64,000 bases of DNA from Owenia fusiformis (Eukaryota > Annelida > Polychaeta > Sabellida > Oweniidae): contig CAIIXF020000009.1 of NCBI GenBank assembly GCA_903813345.2, positions 15,523,759-15,587,758 on the forward strand. The letters run 5' to 3'. Below, one piece after another: positions 23,320 through 34,845 of the stretch. A program made the position numbers and the translations under genes. The notes beneath the pieces were generated by a model that saw only the letters and a program-made list of their open reading frames with translations, did not search any database and was not told where the DNA came from. The stretch's first letter is position 1, and the number at the start of each line of letters is the position of its first letter.

Positions 23320-24654
23320 AACCATGTCCAGCGAGCAATTAAACAACGCCCCACCACCACCCCTTTAATATGACATTAAAATAAGATATAAAAAGAACTG
23401 GATCATACAGGACTATCCTTCTTTCCAGAATAATAGACATAGATATATTTGCCTCAAAAAATAGTATTTTTCTGACTCAAAAGTAAACAGAATTAACTTT
23501 AGAAGAATGTTTCAAGTCAAACAATTCAGAGAAAACATGTTGTCTTATGAGAACATAAACATTGGTAGTCATGTGATCAGACCAATCATATACCAATTAA
23601 CCAATCATGTTGTTTCAACATTAAAATTTAAATTTCCCACTATAATAAACATTCCTAAGTGGCTCTAAGTTAAAGGTCAACATGCTTAATTTATGCAGCT
23701 GTTGCGTTTTAGAGTTTCCCTCCCCAAGATTTTATTTTTTATTTCAAATCTACATGGTTAAATGGGAACTGCAAACTTTATTGAAGGGGGTATGCTTATT
23801 GAAAGCAATTACTAGTATTTGTCTCAATAGATGTCTCCCTATCTCACACTAATCTGAGAACAGGAAGTTAGCAAATTCCAAAAAGTATCTTAATAATACG
23901 GTGATTTTTCCTGAAAATTGCCGGTTTTTAAGACTTTATTTTGGAAAAATAAGAATCTGTATGGTAAGTAAACACTTAATCTTATGTTTTGAGAAGTTAT
24001 AGCCTAAAAGCTGGTCTTTTGTTCTAGACACGCGTGGCAAGTTGTTTTAGCTCATTTTCGCCTCAGCAGTTTTATTTCCGCATTTGGCGAGGTGCGACAG
24101 ACGAAATCATAGACTGACGAGAGGTATTCCTTCCTTTAATAATATTTTACTAATCACTTTCATATTACATATAAGCCAGGGTTGTTACAAACATATTAAA
24201 AACATATTGATCAAAGCTCCTGACATTAGAAAAAATATTATTCGTTATCAGTTACCAAACTTCAAGTATAATATATTATCGAAGATAGATGGTGCTGACT
24301 GTTACTTTGCACTCGTCATCATAAAAACTATGTTTTTGCCACATGAGCAGATTGCCTGGATTTGCAGCATTCAAGTTTGACAAGAATTCTCATTGCAACA
24401 CATTTATTTTTGTACTCTAGATTTATCCAAAATGATCAAAATTCATTTTGTCCCACATTTTCCAAGTTTGACCCACTTTTTTGATTGAACTGGGTCATGT
24501 GACCGACAAAATGTTGAGGCTACCGACAGTACTGTTACAACGTTTAGCGATATGCATAAAAATAAGTTGTGCTTTCACGTATGACCAAAATCTCTCTAAT
24601 ATTCTACGAAGGTGTATATGTAATCTTTTTATTAATATGCAAGTTAACTTGTCT
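23320..24654. other. Intron stretch, no gene recognised
   Basis: Open frames at 24084-24380 and 24481-24708 show no family resemblance or codon signature that I recognise. Otherwise featureless. Confidence 0.35.
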
Positions 24655-24687
24655 ATATTCCGCAGGATGATGACAATACATAGAGGT

Positions 24688-24835
24688 TATTTAATGGGAG
24701 GTTTTTGATAGAGGGTATATCTGAGGGAAATACAATATATCTACCTGAGGGACCGTAGGGACCGAGGGTTGATATATTGTATTTACCGAGCGATATACCC
24801 TGTATCAAAAATCGAGCATTTAATAACCGATTTAT
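24688..24835. repeat. Inverted-repeat MITE with TTTTTGATAGAGGGTATAT arm
   Basis: The left arm (TTTTTGATAGAGGGTATATC, then ATACAATATAT) is complementary to the right arm (ATATATTGTATTT, then GATATACCCTGTATCAAAAA). A short loop contains CCGTAGGGACCG. A weaker outer pair (CATAGAGGTTATTTAA against TTACCTATAATACCTCTA) may extend the structure to about 25190. Confidence 0.7.
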
Positions 24836-25214
24836 CCTATACTTAGAAATTATGAGAATTAAATATGCATCGAATGTTAGGGAACCCTCTATGTAGTAAT
24901 TCAAACGATAATTACAATCAAAACATGAATATTATATATTTTTATTTAGTCCTCAACGATTTTTGTTTTTTCAAAACTCAATAACTTTTAACATTTTACC
25001 ATGTATGAAATTAATATTTATCAAATACATGTAGAGCCAAAGTATATCCCGGGAATTCAAAAAAGCACCGAAAGGAATTCTCGGGGATTGCTGATGAGCG
25101 GGTGATAAACTGTATATATATCTTCCGCTCACCTCAGATATCAATTATATTCCTGCATGTTATTTACCTATAATACCTCTAAGTATGGGATAAATCCCTG
25201 AATCAAAATGATAT

Positions 25215-27990
25215 TATAAGCATGAAGTATCAGCTCTATTAAACATTAATGACATAGATGAAGCTTGGAATATATGGAAGTCTAATGTTAAGAACGCTGC
25301 CATGAAATCTATCGGAGTTAAGCAATTTCAGATTAATCGCCATGTTTTATGGAATGATGATATTAAAAGTTTAATCAGAAGTAGAAAACAGGCATCGCGC
25401 TTTTACCGTTATTGGAGTAGATTAGGGTCATGTGACCCAGATATTCTTCATGAAATGTGGGAACTCTATTTATACCGTAAGCAACAAGTCCAAATTAAGA
25501 TAAAGGAAGCTCATGTTAAGAACCACATTAAGTTGATCACGAGAAATGCATCTAAACGCTCTAAAAGCTCTAAAACTTATTGGAAAACGCTGACCATGTT
25601 TAATGCTAATGCCGGGTATCCCATACAGATTAAAAACCCCGACGACACTGACACAATATTAACAGACCCCAAGCAAATTTCAGATGCCCTCATTAAGTAC
25701 TGGGGTAGTGTTGGTAAAGTTAACAAGAACCCTAAACATGTCACACCTTCCCTTGAGGATAGAATTGATGAGTTAAAGTCAATGTCAAATTTTTCAACCG
25801 ACTCACTTTTATTTTGCGCTTTTGAATTTGATGACATAACCACATGTATTAAAACTTTGAAAAATGGGAAATCTTGTGGAACAGATCAGATACCGAATGA
25901 ATTTATGAAAAATGGTGGAGTTGCGCTAATGAAACCATTATTTGACCTTTTTAACAAGGTAAGACTATTGGAGCTGATTCCTAAAGAATGGAAAGAAGGC
26001 CTATTAAAACCACTGCACAAAAATAATGATATTGAGAATTTAGATAACTTCAGGGGCCTCACAGTTAATTCTAATGTTTATAAAGTTTTCACTTCTATCA
26101 TGGAAAGTAAATTAAGGTCATTTTGTGAAAAAAGAAATATCTTTGGGGATACACAAGGTGCCTTCAGATCCAACTTGAGATTGGAAAACCATATATTTGC
26201 CTTAAAGGGCCTATGTGGCATAAGAAAGGCAAAGAACAAAAAATCTTTTTTGGCTTTTATTGATATTTCCAAGGCTTTCGACGTGATTGATCGGGATATT
26301 TTATTTACGAAATTATGGGAAAAAGGGATACAGGGTAAATTTTGGAGACTCCTGAGGAAAACATATGAAGGTATATCTAATAAGGTGGTTTTTGGAAATT
26401 TTTCAACTCCATGGTATGACTCAGAAACAGGTTTAAAACAAGGTTGCTGCCTTTCCCCAACATTATTTTCTATTATAATGACCGACTTATTAAGCTCACT
26501 TGAAAAGGAAAACATTGGCTTTGACTTTAAAGGTAAAAAAATTCCATCTTTATTTTTCGCCGATGATATAGTGCTTATGGGCGAGTCTGAGCAGCAATTG
26601 AATAAACTTTTAAAAGTAACTGACATTTTTGCAGTTGAATGGGGTTTTAAATTTAATTCGAAAAAATCGAAAGTAATGGTTATAGGGCAAAGAATCAATT
26701 ATGAGAAAAAATGGATATTAGGGGAACATGAATTGACAGAAGTAAAAGTCTACAAGTATTTGGGTATCTATTTTGACCGTTCTTTGAAGGATACTTACCA
26801 CATTAAAGACACTTTAAAACCCAAGTCAAGAAGAATTCAAAATATGATTTGCTCTACACTGACAAAGCATTGTAATATGAAAAGAATTGATTTTGGCAAT
26901 ACAATGTATAACGGAATGTTTTTGCCTGCAATACTCCATGGTTGTGGAGTAATGTTACTGAATAAGACCACCGAAAAATATCTTAGCACTATGCAATACA
27001 AAATGGCTAAGGCCTTAATGCAACTCAAATGCAACCCTGCAAGAGAATCCCTCCTTGGTGACCTTGGGTGGAGACCAATCTGTGATATTATACATTAACG
27101 CCAGATTGATTATTTTATTTATTTAAAAAGTTCCTTGAAGAATGGACTCCATAAAGATATTTTCAATTATTTGCTACATGAGTTTAAGCTTGGTCACAAG
27201 GCACCATGGCCTTTTATGGAAAATGTTCACTCAATCCTAACTGAGGTTGGACTTGATGATGTTATATACCGTGACGATACTAACTGGTACACATCTTATT
27301 TAAATATTTCAAATGAACAATGGGTAAGATGCTTTAATGAGGCAATATGCGATAAATCATCATTGTCACTATTCAAGACTGTTAAGAACCATACTTTTTT
27401 AGAAAATTATCTGAAAACAGGCATGGATTTTTACAGCCAGCATATCAAATTCAGAGCTCGCGCTAAATGTCTGGGCTTGAATACTGATCTTGAAAGGAGG
27501 GGACTGTCAGATGGGTTCTGTAGTACTTGCCTCTCAGAAAAAGATACACTTGAACACCGCTTATTTACTTGCCCATCCACAACAACACAACGAAATATGT
27601 TTTTTGAAAAGTTTAATAAAGAATGCCCGGATTCAATTGTCAATAGTTTTTTACAACTTTCCATTTCTGAGAAAACACGTTGGATTTTGGGGGATGATGT
27701 AGCTATATATTGGGGACAGGACCTAGGTTCTACTTTTGATAAGCTATCAAAAACATTTTTAGTTGATATCAATAAAGAGATATTCAAACATTGATTTTAT
27801 TCACTTTCACTTTCTGTAATGACAATGAAGATAAAAGTCTATTATCAGTATTGTAATGTATTTTAACAAATATTTTAATGTTTTTTAATGCTGTAATATG
27901 TTGTATTTTAATGATATGTCATTCTGCCGCACTGATACTCCTCATGTGCCACTGTTGTAAATAGTGAGAGCAATAAATAATAATAATAAC
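25215..27990 (+). mobile_element. 5'-truncated non-LTR retrotransposon (LINE)
   Basis: Contains a reverse-transcriptase ORF (see 25222-27793), a 200-bp 3' UTR and a tail AATAAATAATAATAATAAC. The endonuclease domain is missing: the reading frame meets a stop just upstream at about 25210. The tail runs straight into the rolling-circle element starting at 27990, whose preferred target is TAA repeats. The clade is not assigned. The TAA-type tail and Cys-His C-terminus are informative but not decisive. Confidence 0.9.
25222..27793 (+). pseudogene. LINE reverse transcriptase ORF with one nonsense codon
   Basis: Open frame from about 25222 (first internal Met 25302) to 27098, where a single TAA interrupts. 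The same frame then continues to the stop at 27793. Visible RT blocks, in order, are GTDQIPNEF, FRGLTVNS, AFIDISKAFD (motif A), GLKQGCCLSPTLFS (motif B) and FFADDIVLMG (catalytic FADD at 26556-26567). After the stop, CSTCLSEKDTLEH and RLFTC form a CCHC finger (C-x2-C-x8-H-x4-C) near 27520-27575, typical of LINE C-termini. Endonuclease is absent. One substitution disables an otherwise intact frame, so the copy is fairly young. Confidence 0.92.
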
Positions 27991-29771
27991 TAGACATGTA
28001 AATTGAACAAGTTCAATTTAAGACTCCAGATTTCAAACTTTTTTTAAGCTGAGTTATCCAGAACTTGTAAGCTGAGTCATTCAGAATAAGCTGAGTCAGC
28101 TAGAATATAGACATTTAGACAACTTTTAAGAAGGCTATCTTCGACTCTATTAGCTTAACATGGGGATATCATCATATCGACTTTTCGAGACTTCAAACCG
28201 CTATAACTATCTAACCAGAAGTTAGATCGAAATTTGGTTTAAAGATTCTGATTCCTGAGAAAATTCTACCCTTAATTCATAACTCATACGTTAAATTTGG
28301 AGAATTTTTTATTTTGACCTACATTTCGGACACCATATCTCAAAAGTGGGTCAAAATACTTTCTGACGACAGAAGGCTAACACTATAAGCACACTCTTTG
28401 CTACCTGTATACAAAATTTTGAAGCAAATCCTTAAAGTGTAATGTCAGAATCGCAAAAATAAGGAAAAACTATGAATTTGACCTAGATTTTGACCTAGGC
28501 ATTTTGGTGTCCAAATTTTAAAGCTAGATAGCCTTCGAGGTCCCCTCCTTTTATAGGCTTTCAGAATATTAAGCTGTACTCAGTCTATAACTGGTATTTT
28601 ACACTTCAAAAAAATCCTTTTTCTCATTGACATAACATGGGGCACCAAATTTAGCGATTTTTGAGCTTTCAAAACGCCATAACTTTCGAACCGGAAGTTG
28701 GATCGAAATTTGGTTTGCAGATTCGCATTCTTGACAAAATTCTACCCCTAATTCATAACTCATACGTTAAATTTGGAAATTTTTTATTTTGACCTATTTT
28801 TTTGACACGCCATAACTTCCGAACCGGAAGTCGGATCGAAATTTGGTTTGCAGATTCGGATTCCTGAGAAAATTCTACCCTTAATTCATAACTCATACGT
28901 TGAATTTGGAGAACATTTTATTTTGACCTACTTTTCGGACACCATATCTCAAAAGTGGGTCAAAATACTTTCTGACGGCAAAAGGCTTATACTATTAACA
29001 CACTCTTTGCTACCTGTCTACATAATTTGGAAGCAAATCATTAAAGTGTAGTGTCAGAATCGCAAAAATAAGTTAAAACTATAAATTTGACCTAGATTTT
29101 GACCTAGGCATTTAGGTGTCCAAATTTTAAAGCTAGGTAGCTTTTGAGGTCCCCTTCGTTTATAGGCTTCCATTATCTTAAGCTGTATTCAGTCTATATT
29201 TAGTATTTTACACTTCAAAAAAATCTTTTTTCCCATTGACTTAACATGGGGCACCAAATTTAGCGTTTTTTAGCATTCAAAATGCCATAACTTCCGAACA
29301 GGAAGTCAGTTCGAAATTTGGTTTGCAGATTTGGATTCCTGGGAAAATTCTACATCTTTTTCATAGCTCACACATTCAATTTGGAGGATGTTTAGTCGTG
29401 ACCTACATTTCGGACGCCATATCTCAAAATCGGTAAGAGTAATCAAAATTCTGATGTCATATCTTTGGTTCGCCTTTTTCTAAGCTACACGATGAAAAAA
29501 AGATGAAGGAGTTACGAAGAATATTGACGAAGATATGATGAAGAATGTTGAAAATGTAAGATTTGACCTAGTTCTTGACCTTTGACCTAGATAAAAATTT
29601 GACCTAATTTCCCAGAAAGCCAGATACATTCCCTAGTCAACCATGTAGGTTGGATTAAGTAAGATGTTATAGTTGGAGAGAAAATCTGTTAGGAGGAAGA
29701 AAGAAAGAATAATAATAATAATAAGAAAACAGGCAAAAACAATAGACTCCAGATTTTCAATCTGGAGTCTA
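27990..29771 (-). mobile_element. Helentron/HINE-like rolling-circle element A
   Basis: Read on the minus strand, the 3' end has a hairpin (TAAATTGAAC-TT-GTTCAATTTA), then ACATGT and CTAG next to T. Just inside the hairpin is AATCTGGAGTCTT. The 5' end (29771 inward) reads TTAGACTCCAGATT, its inverse, itself folded as AGACTCCAGATT...AATCTGGAGTCT. This is the asymmetric-terminal-inverted-repeat layout described for Helentrons and their non-autonomous HINEs. TAA microsatellite lies subterminal. The body is non-coding, built of about 480-560-bp diverged modules (CGAACCGGAAGTCGGATCG...). Confidence 0.8.
29576..29588 (-). promoter_or_regulatory. DR1 nuclear-receptor-like site in element A
   Basis: TGACCTTTGACCT is the complement of AGGTCA-A-AGGTCA, a perfect DR1 half-site pair as bound by RXR/HNF4/PPAR-type receptors. 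Motif match only. Confidence 0.45.
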
Positions 29772-30262
29772 ATAATATTATATCATTGCTACACTTCCCC
29801 TATACTATGATTACAATCTATAAGCTAGCAATATATGTAGAAATACAACTTTTACCAATTCAAAATTGAATGGCGTACTTTCCTAATCCAAAAAATGGCA
29901 GTTTTATTCTTCACAAATGAGGTACTTCCAAGGGTCGTTATCTCTAATGATCATAGCATAATGTTAAGAAGCCCAAAGTCTAAAAGTCTGATATAGCTTC
30001 TTTTAACAGAAACTGTGAAGGGTTGTAACTCATATGTTAAAATAGATATCAGTGATGGGGTCAATGCTGTTTTAAGTGTTCACCAGCATACATGTTTGTT
30101 TCATAACTGCCAACTATTCATGTATTTTCTCAAAGAGGATTGGATCACATTGTTTTAACTCAATATTTTCCAACAAAGTTAGCGTCACTATTGTCTGACA
30201 ATTATCTGGGTATAAATTGGCAATCAGGAGATGGCATGTATAGCATTTTTATCGTACTTGTA
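29772..30262. other. Unannotated intron stretch
   Basis: No recognisable feature. Confidence 0.35.
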
Positions 30263-30750
30263 CAGGGTGTTAAAAAAAACGCAACCCAAAGAAATGGCTA
30301 TATCTTGGAAAATCCAAATCCAATTATGTTCATTTTTCAGGAAAGTAAGAAGATACTGTGTATGCATAGCTCCTTATGTTAGTTGTAAAACACGATGTCT
30401 TGGACATGGGCTCAAACGACATTAGTATTAGACGAATACGAAAAATGTGAATGGAAAATTGCTATATCTTGGAAAATACTAATTCAATTATGTTCACTTT
30501 TTCAGGAAACTTCAGGGACTTTACAGTCATGGTCAAAATGCCTTCTTAAGTCTGCCTGAACCAGGGTGTTTAACTGCGATTTGAAGGCATTTCGATCATG
30601 ACTGTAAAGTCCCTGAAGTGATTTTGATTTCACTCTACAGATTTACCATACATTGAATAAAGATGATTTGTGCCAAATTTGAAGAGCAAAAACACTATGG
30701 TTAGGAAGTTATTTAGTTTTTTGTGGTTGCAGTCACCCCTGATTTCATTT
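30263..30750. repeat. Repeat beginning TACAGGGTGTTAAAA
   Basis: Starts TACAGGGTGTTAAAAAAAAC followed by GCAACCCAAAG, a widespread MITE-type start. A 'TATATCTTGGAAAATNCNAAT' block followed by TTATGTTCA...TTTTCAGGA is repeated at 30299 and 30470. The right side holds a strong hairpin (30509-30619) and a weak candidate inverse end (GTGGTTGCAGTCACCC). Confidence 0.5.
30509..30619. repeat. 37-bp stem, 37-nt loop hairpin
   Basis: Arms 30509-30545 and 30583-30619 pair with only two mismatches (both start or end ACTTCAGGGACTTTACAGTC). Dimensions resemble a pre-miRNA stem-loop, but a small inverted-repeat transposon is equally possible. Confidence 0.85.
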
Positions 30751-31636
30751 TTCGTATTTTCCTAGTACAACTGTGTTTTGAGCAAATGTCCAAGGCATCA
30801 TGTTTTACAACTAACCATCTACAGGAGTATTCTAATGAATTATACTTCTTCTGTGAGCTTATTACCCCTTTAAGAATTTCATATTCTAAAAGTAGAATGT
30901 TGATCTACTCGCACTGCCTTTGTCTCTTTATTGGGCTATGGGTGATAGGGTGTAGCGATCCCACGAATTTCAAGGGTCAAACATATGTATTGCAGCCATT
31001 TCAATATCTTCATTATTTTTTCATTTTTCAAAATGGTTGCCATATCAGGCAACTAGTCAAATGGAAATATGTCTTACTTCCATATATTTACAAACAAAGT
31101 CAATACAAAATATCAACAGATTCAATCCACCAACAGTTGAAAATGTAAGACAACCACATGCATATAAAATATGAACAAAATTATCAAATCTGAGCTTGTT
31201 TTCCAGCATATAAAACGAGGATATCAGTATTGCATAATATCTCTCACAAGGTGCATTGAAAGGGACAGTGCTTTAAACATATTGTTAAATTAAATTTCAA
31301 AAATATCTGTCCTGAGACAAAAATAAATAATAATAACTAGACATTTAAAATCGCCACGGGGGCGATTTCGTAGAATGCCGTTCCTCGCCGCAGCAGCAAA
31401 TTCGGTGCACAATTGACCTTTTTCAAGGTCACGCAGAGGTCGAATTCCAAAACCGAAAGCATATTTAGAATCAGGGACATACATACTTCATACTTGCAAA
31501 GAATTGGAATGAAAATCACCCAAATTATAAACCCTAGAGATATGTTAAATGGGAAGAGTAAGGCATGCAAAAAATAACTACAGTGGCTCCTTGAACAGGT
31601 AAAACAAGAAATAAGTTTTACGTCATTTTACGGTGA

Positions 31637-31655
31637 AGGTCAAAGGTCAAGGTCA
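31637..31655 (+). promoter_or_regulatory. Triple AGGTCA half-sites in element C
   Basis: AGGTCAAAGGTCAAGGTCA gives a DR1 followed by a DR0. Further AGGTCA/TGACCT half-sites recur in the following module (31867-31914). Motif match only. Confidence 0.4.
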
Positions 31656-32479
31656 AAATGTTGACCTAATTTACTCTAGTTTAGTACAGTGTAATACAAT
31701 GGTACCAATTTCGAATCAATTTGAGCAATTTTAGCAATTTAACCTTTTTGACCTTTTCAAGGTCACCCGGAGGTCAAATTCCAAAACCACAAGCATATTT
31801 AGAATCAGGGACATCCATACTTCATACTTGCAAAGAATTGGAATGAAAATCCTAGTTTTCAACTTTGAGGTCATTTGAAGGTCAATGTCAAAGGTCAAGG
31901 TCAAAATGGTGACCTAATTTACTCTATCCGAGTACAGTGTAATACAATGGTACCAATTTGGAATCAATTTGAGCGATTTTGATTTTTGAACTTGTTGACC
32001 TTTTCAAGGTCACTCAGAGGTCGGATTCCAAAACCGAAAGCATTTTTGGAATCAGGGGCTTCTATTCTTTATATCTGCTCAGAATTGGGATAGGATACAC
32101 AGTTTTCAAATTTTGCCCCACTGGGGTGCCCCATTTTTCAAATTTGGGGCACCCAATTTTAAAACCCGGAATATATGTGAAATGGCAATTGTGAGGGATG
32201 GCATATGCAAATTTTGTGTAAAAAATAAAAATGGTTACTCCTTGTACGTGCAAAAATGTAAAAATTTGCGATTTGACCTTGGCTAATTAAGGAGGGGCTA
32301 ATTAAAAAAATGAAGGCATTTCCCTGTAGCCCAGGAACATGTCAAGGTTGATGGTATATGCTAATTAGCTGACATGTCGGTGTGTGCGGAGAAATCTTGC
32401 GTGGAATAATAATAATAACTAGATTGGTAAATTGAACAGAGTTCAATTTAAGACTCCAGATTGATTTACTTGAGTAAAG

Positions 32480-32720
32480 AGCTGAGTAGGAAGCTGAGTA
32501 CGTAGATGAGTAGGTAGCTGAGTAAGTAGCTGAGCATGTAGCTGAGTAAGTAGCTGAGTAGGTAGCTGAGTAAGCAATTGAGTAAGTAGCTGAGTAGGTA
32601 GCTGAGTAAGCAGCTGAGTAGGTAGCTGCGTAAGTAGCTGAGTAAGTAGCTAAGTAAGTAATAACTGATTAAGTAATTGAGTAATTTGTAATCAAATAAG
32701 TAGCTGAGTAGGTAGGGAGG
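32480..32720 (+). repeat. 12-bp minisatellite (AGCTGAGTARGT)
   Basis: About 18 units of AGCTGAGTAGGT/AGCTGAGTAAGT with scattered variants, lying just inside the 3' end of element B. Its 12-bp period keeps a frame open without implying coding. Confidence 0.9.
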
Positions 32721-34184
32721 TAGAGTAGGGTATGTAGGAATTTTTGAAAGTAGATTTGATCAATATGCATCGTGAATACTGGCAAGTGCGAATTCAAACT
32801 TTAAAATGGCATAGAATCTTGACTGGGGGTTGGATTGCAATTTTAATTTCAGATCGGGATTCCCGAGAAAATTCTACCCTTAATTCATAACTCATACGTT
32901 CAATTTGGAGAACTTTATATTTTGACCTACTTTTCGGACACCATATCTCAAAAGTGGGTCAAAATACTTTCTGACAGCAAAAGGCTCTCACTATTAGCAC
33001 ACTCTTTGCTACCTGTATACAAAATTTTGAAGGAAATCCTAAAAGTGTAGTGCCAGAATCTCAAAAATAAGGAAAAACTACGAATTTGACCTAGATTTTG
33101 ACCTAGGCATTTTGGTGTCCAAATATTGAAACTAGGTAGCTTTTGAGGTCCTCTTCTTTTATAGGAATTCATTATCTTAAGCTGTACTCAATCTATATCT
33201 CGTATTTTACACTTCAAAAAAATCTTTTTTCCTTGACTTTCTATCAGGATACCATCAGATCGATTTTCCGAAATTTCAAAACGCCATAACTTCCGAACCG
33301 GAAGTCGGATCGAAATTTGATTTAAAGATTCGGATTCCTTACAAAATTCTACCCCTAATTCATAACTCATACATTAATTTTGGCGAATTTTTATTTTGAC
33401 CTACTTTTCGGACACGCCATAACTTTCAGACCGGAAGTCGGATTGAAATTTGGTTTGCAGATTCGGATTCCTGAGAAAATTCTATTCTTAATTCATAACT
33501 CATATGTTAAATTTGGAGAATTTTTTATTTTGACCTACTTTTCGGACACCATATCTCAAAAGTGGGTCAAAATACTCTCTGACGGCAAAAGGCTAACACT
33601 ATTACCACACTCTTTGCTACCTGTATACAAAATTTTGAAGCAAATCCTAAAAGTGTAGTGCCAGAATCGCAAAAATAAGGAAAAACTATGAATTTGACCT
33701 AGATTTTGACCTAGGCATTTTGCTGTCCAAATTTTAAAGCTAGATAGCCTTCGAGGTCCCCTTCTTTTATAGGCTTTCATTATGTTAAGCTGTATTCAGT
33801 CTATATCTCGTATTTTACACTTCGAAGAAGTCTTTTTCCCCATTGACTTAACATGGGGCACCAAATTTAGCGATTTTGAGATTTCAAAACGCTATAACTT
33901 CCGAAGCGGAAGTCGGATCGATATTTTGTTTGCAGATTCGGATTCCTGAGATAATTCTACACTTATTTGATTATTCACACGTTGAATTTGGAGAACTTTT
34001 TATGTTCTGACCTACTTTTCAGACGTCATTTCTCAAAATCGGTAAGAGTAATCAAAAAACGATTTGCCTTACGGAATTAGCTTTTTTTCTAAGGAACATG
34101 ATGAAAAAAACCCGGAGCAAAAATACCGAAGGACGACTGAGAAAACTTGTAAAATAGTGAAAACCCACGATTTGACCTAGTTCT

Positions 34185-34197
34185 TGACCTTTGACCT
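34185..34197 (-). promoter_or_regulatory. DR1 nuclear-receptor-like site in element B
   Basis: TGACCTTTGACCT, complement of AGGTCA-A-AGGTCA, at the same relative place as in element A. Confidence 0.45.
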
Positions 34198-34372
34198 AGA
34201 TAAACATTTGACCTAATTTCCCAGAAACTAGGTTTCATTACCTAGTTGACTATATTAGCAGATTTAAGTAAGTCCTTCTAGTTGCTGAGAAAAAGTGTTC
34301 GGAAAGAAAGAATAATAATAATAAGAAGAAAACCAGCAAAAGCAATAGACTCCAGATGAAATCTGGAGTCTA

Positions 34373-34492
34373 ATAAGAAAAAGGCGAAAACTATAGAATG
34401 CCGTTTCTTCGAAACACGGCATTCTAATAATAATAAGAAAAAGGCGAAAACTATAGAATGCCGTTTCTTCGAAACACGGCATTCTAATAAAT
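34373..34492. repeat. Tandem 60-bp duplication of element C 5' terminus
   Basis: The terminal segment (AATAAGAAAAAGGCGAAAAC, then the TAGAATGCCGT...ACGGCATTCTA hairpin) occurs twice head to tail with a 60-bp period and no visible difference. The second copy could be a terminus duplicated during rolling-circle transposition or the 5' end of a further element. Confidence 0.85.
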
Positions 34493-34845
34493 AAAAAAGT
34501 AAACAAAATGTGTTATTGTCCAGCTGGATTAATATAATATAATATACTTTGAGACAATCAAGAGTTAGTGACAGATAAAATTATATCCTGAATTACATAC
34601 TAACACATAACAGAGCAAGGTAAATAATAAAAATAGAGACAAAAAATATGTGGCATCGATTAAAACAAGGTTTTAGAGAAACTGTCAAAACTAAAGAAGA
34701 TAAAACATAGAAACTGCATGCTCACATCATACATGGATATACTAGATTAATTATTAATGTATGTCATACTCATTTCGAAATATTATTCTGAGGCCTTCCA
34801 TTTCAAATCTTATTTGGTAATGTTTTCCATGAATAAAATTTGAAA

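Larger units (their letters stand above)
32419..34372 (-). mobile_element. Helentron/HINE-like element B nested in C
   Basis: Minus-strand 3' end: AATCTGGAGTCTTAAATTG with hairpin AAATTGAAC-TCT-GTTCAATTT, ACCAAT and CTAG (32422-32419) next to TTATTATT. The 5' end at about 34371 reads TTAGACTCCAGATTTC. The ends are shared with element A. The body has the same CGGAAGTCGGATCGAAATTT modules plus a 12-bp minisatellite (32480-32720) not present in A. The insertion point is the TAATAATAA stretch of element C. Confidence 0.82.
31337..34432 (-). mobile_element. Helentron/HINE-like element C, interrupted by element B
   Basis: Minus-strand 3' end: ACGGCATTCTACG, hairpin AAATCGCC-CCCGT-GGCGATTT, TAAATGT, CTAG (31340-31337) next to TTATTATT. 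The 5' end at about 34427 reads TTAGAATGCCGTGTTTCG, which pairs with ACGGCATTCTA: the same asymmetric inverted layout as element A with a different sequence. Element B (32419-34372) sits in its subterminal TAA repeat. The 31405-32280 body is three diverged modules of about 250-340 bp rich in AGGTCA/TGACCT. Confidence 0.78.

Noticed and set aside
26078-26698. 206-codon minus-strand open frame
   Set aside because: Antisense shadow of the LINE reverse transcriptase.
31337-34432. IS200/IS605-type explanation for terminal hairpins
   Set aside because: Terminal words pair as asymmetric inverted repeats beside a 3' hairpin and CTAG|T end, which fits Helentrons better; no TnpA-like frame is present.
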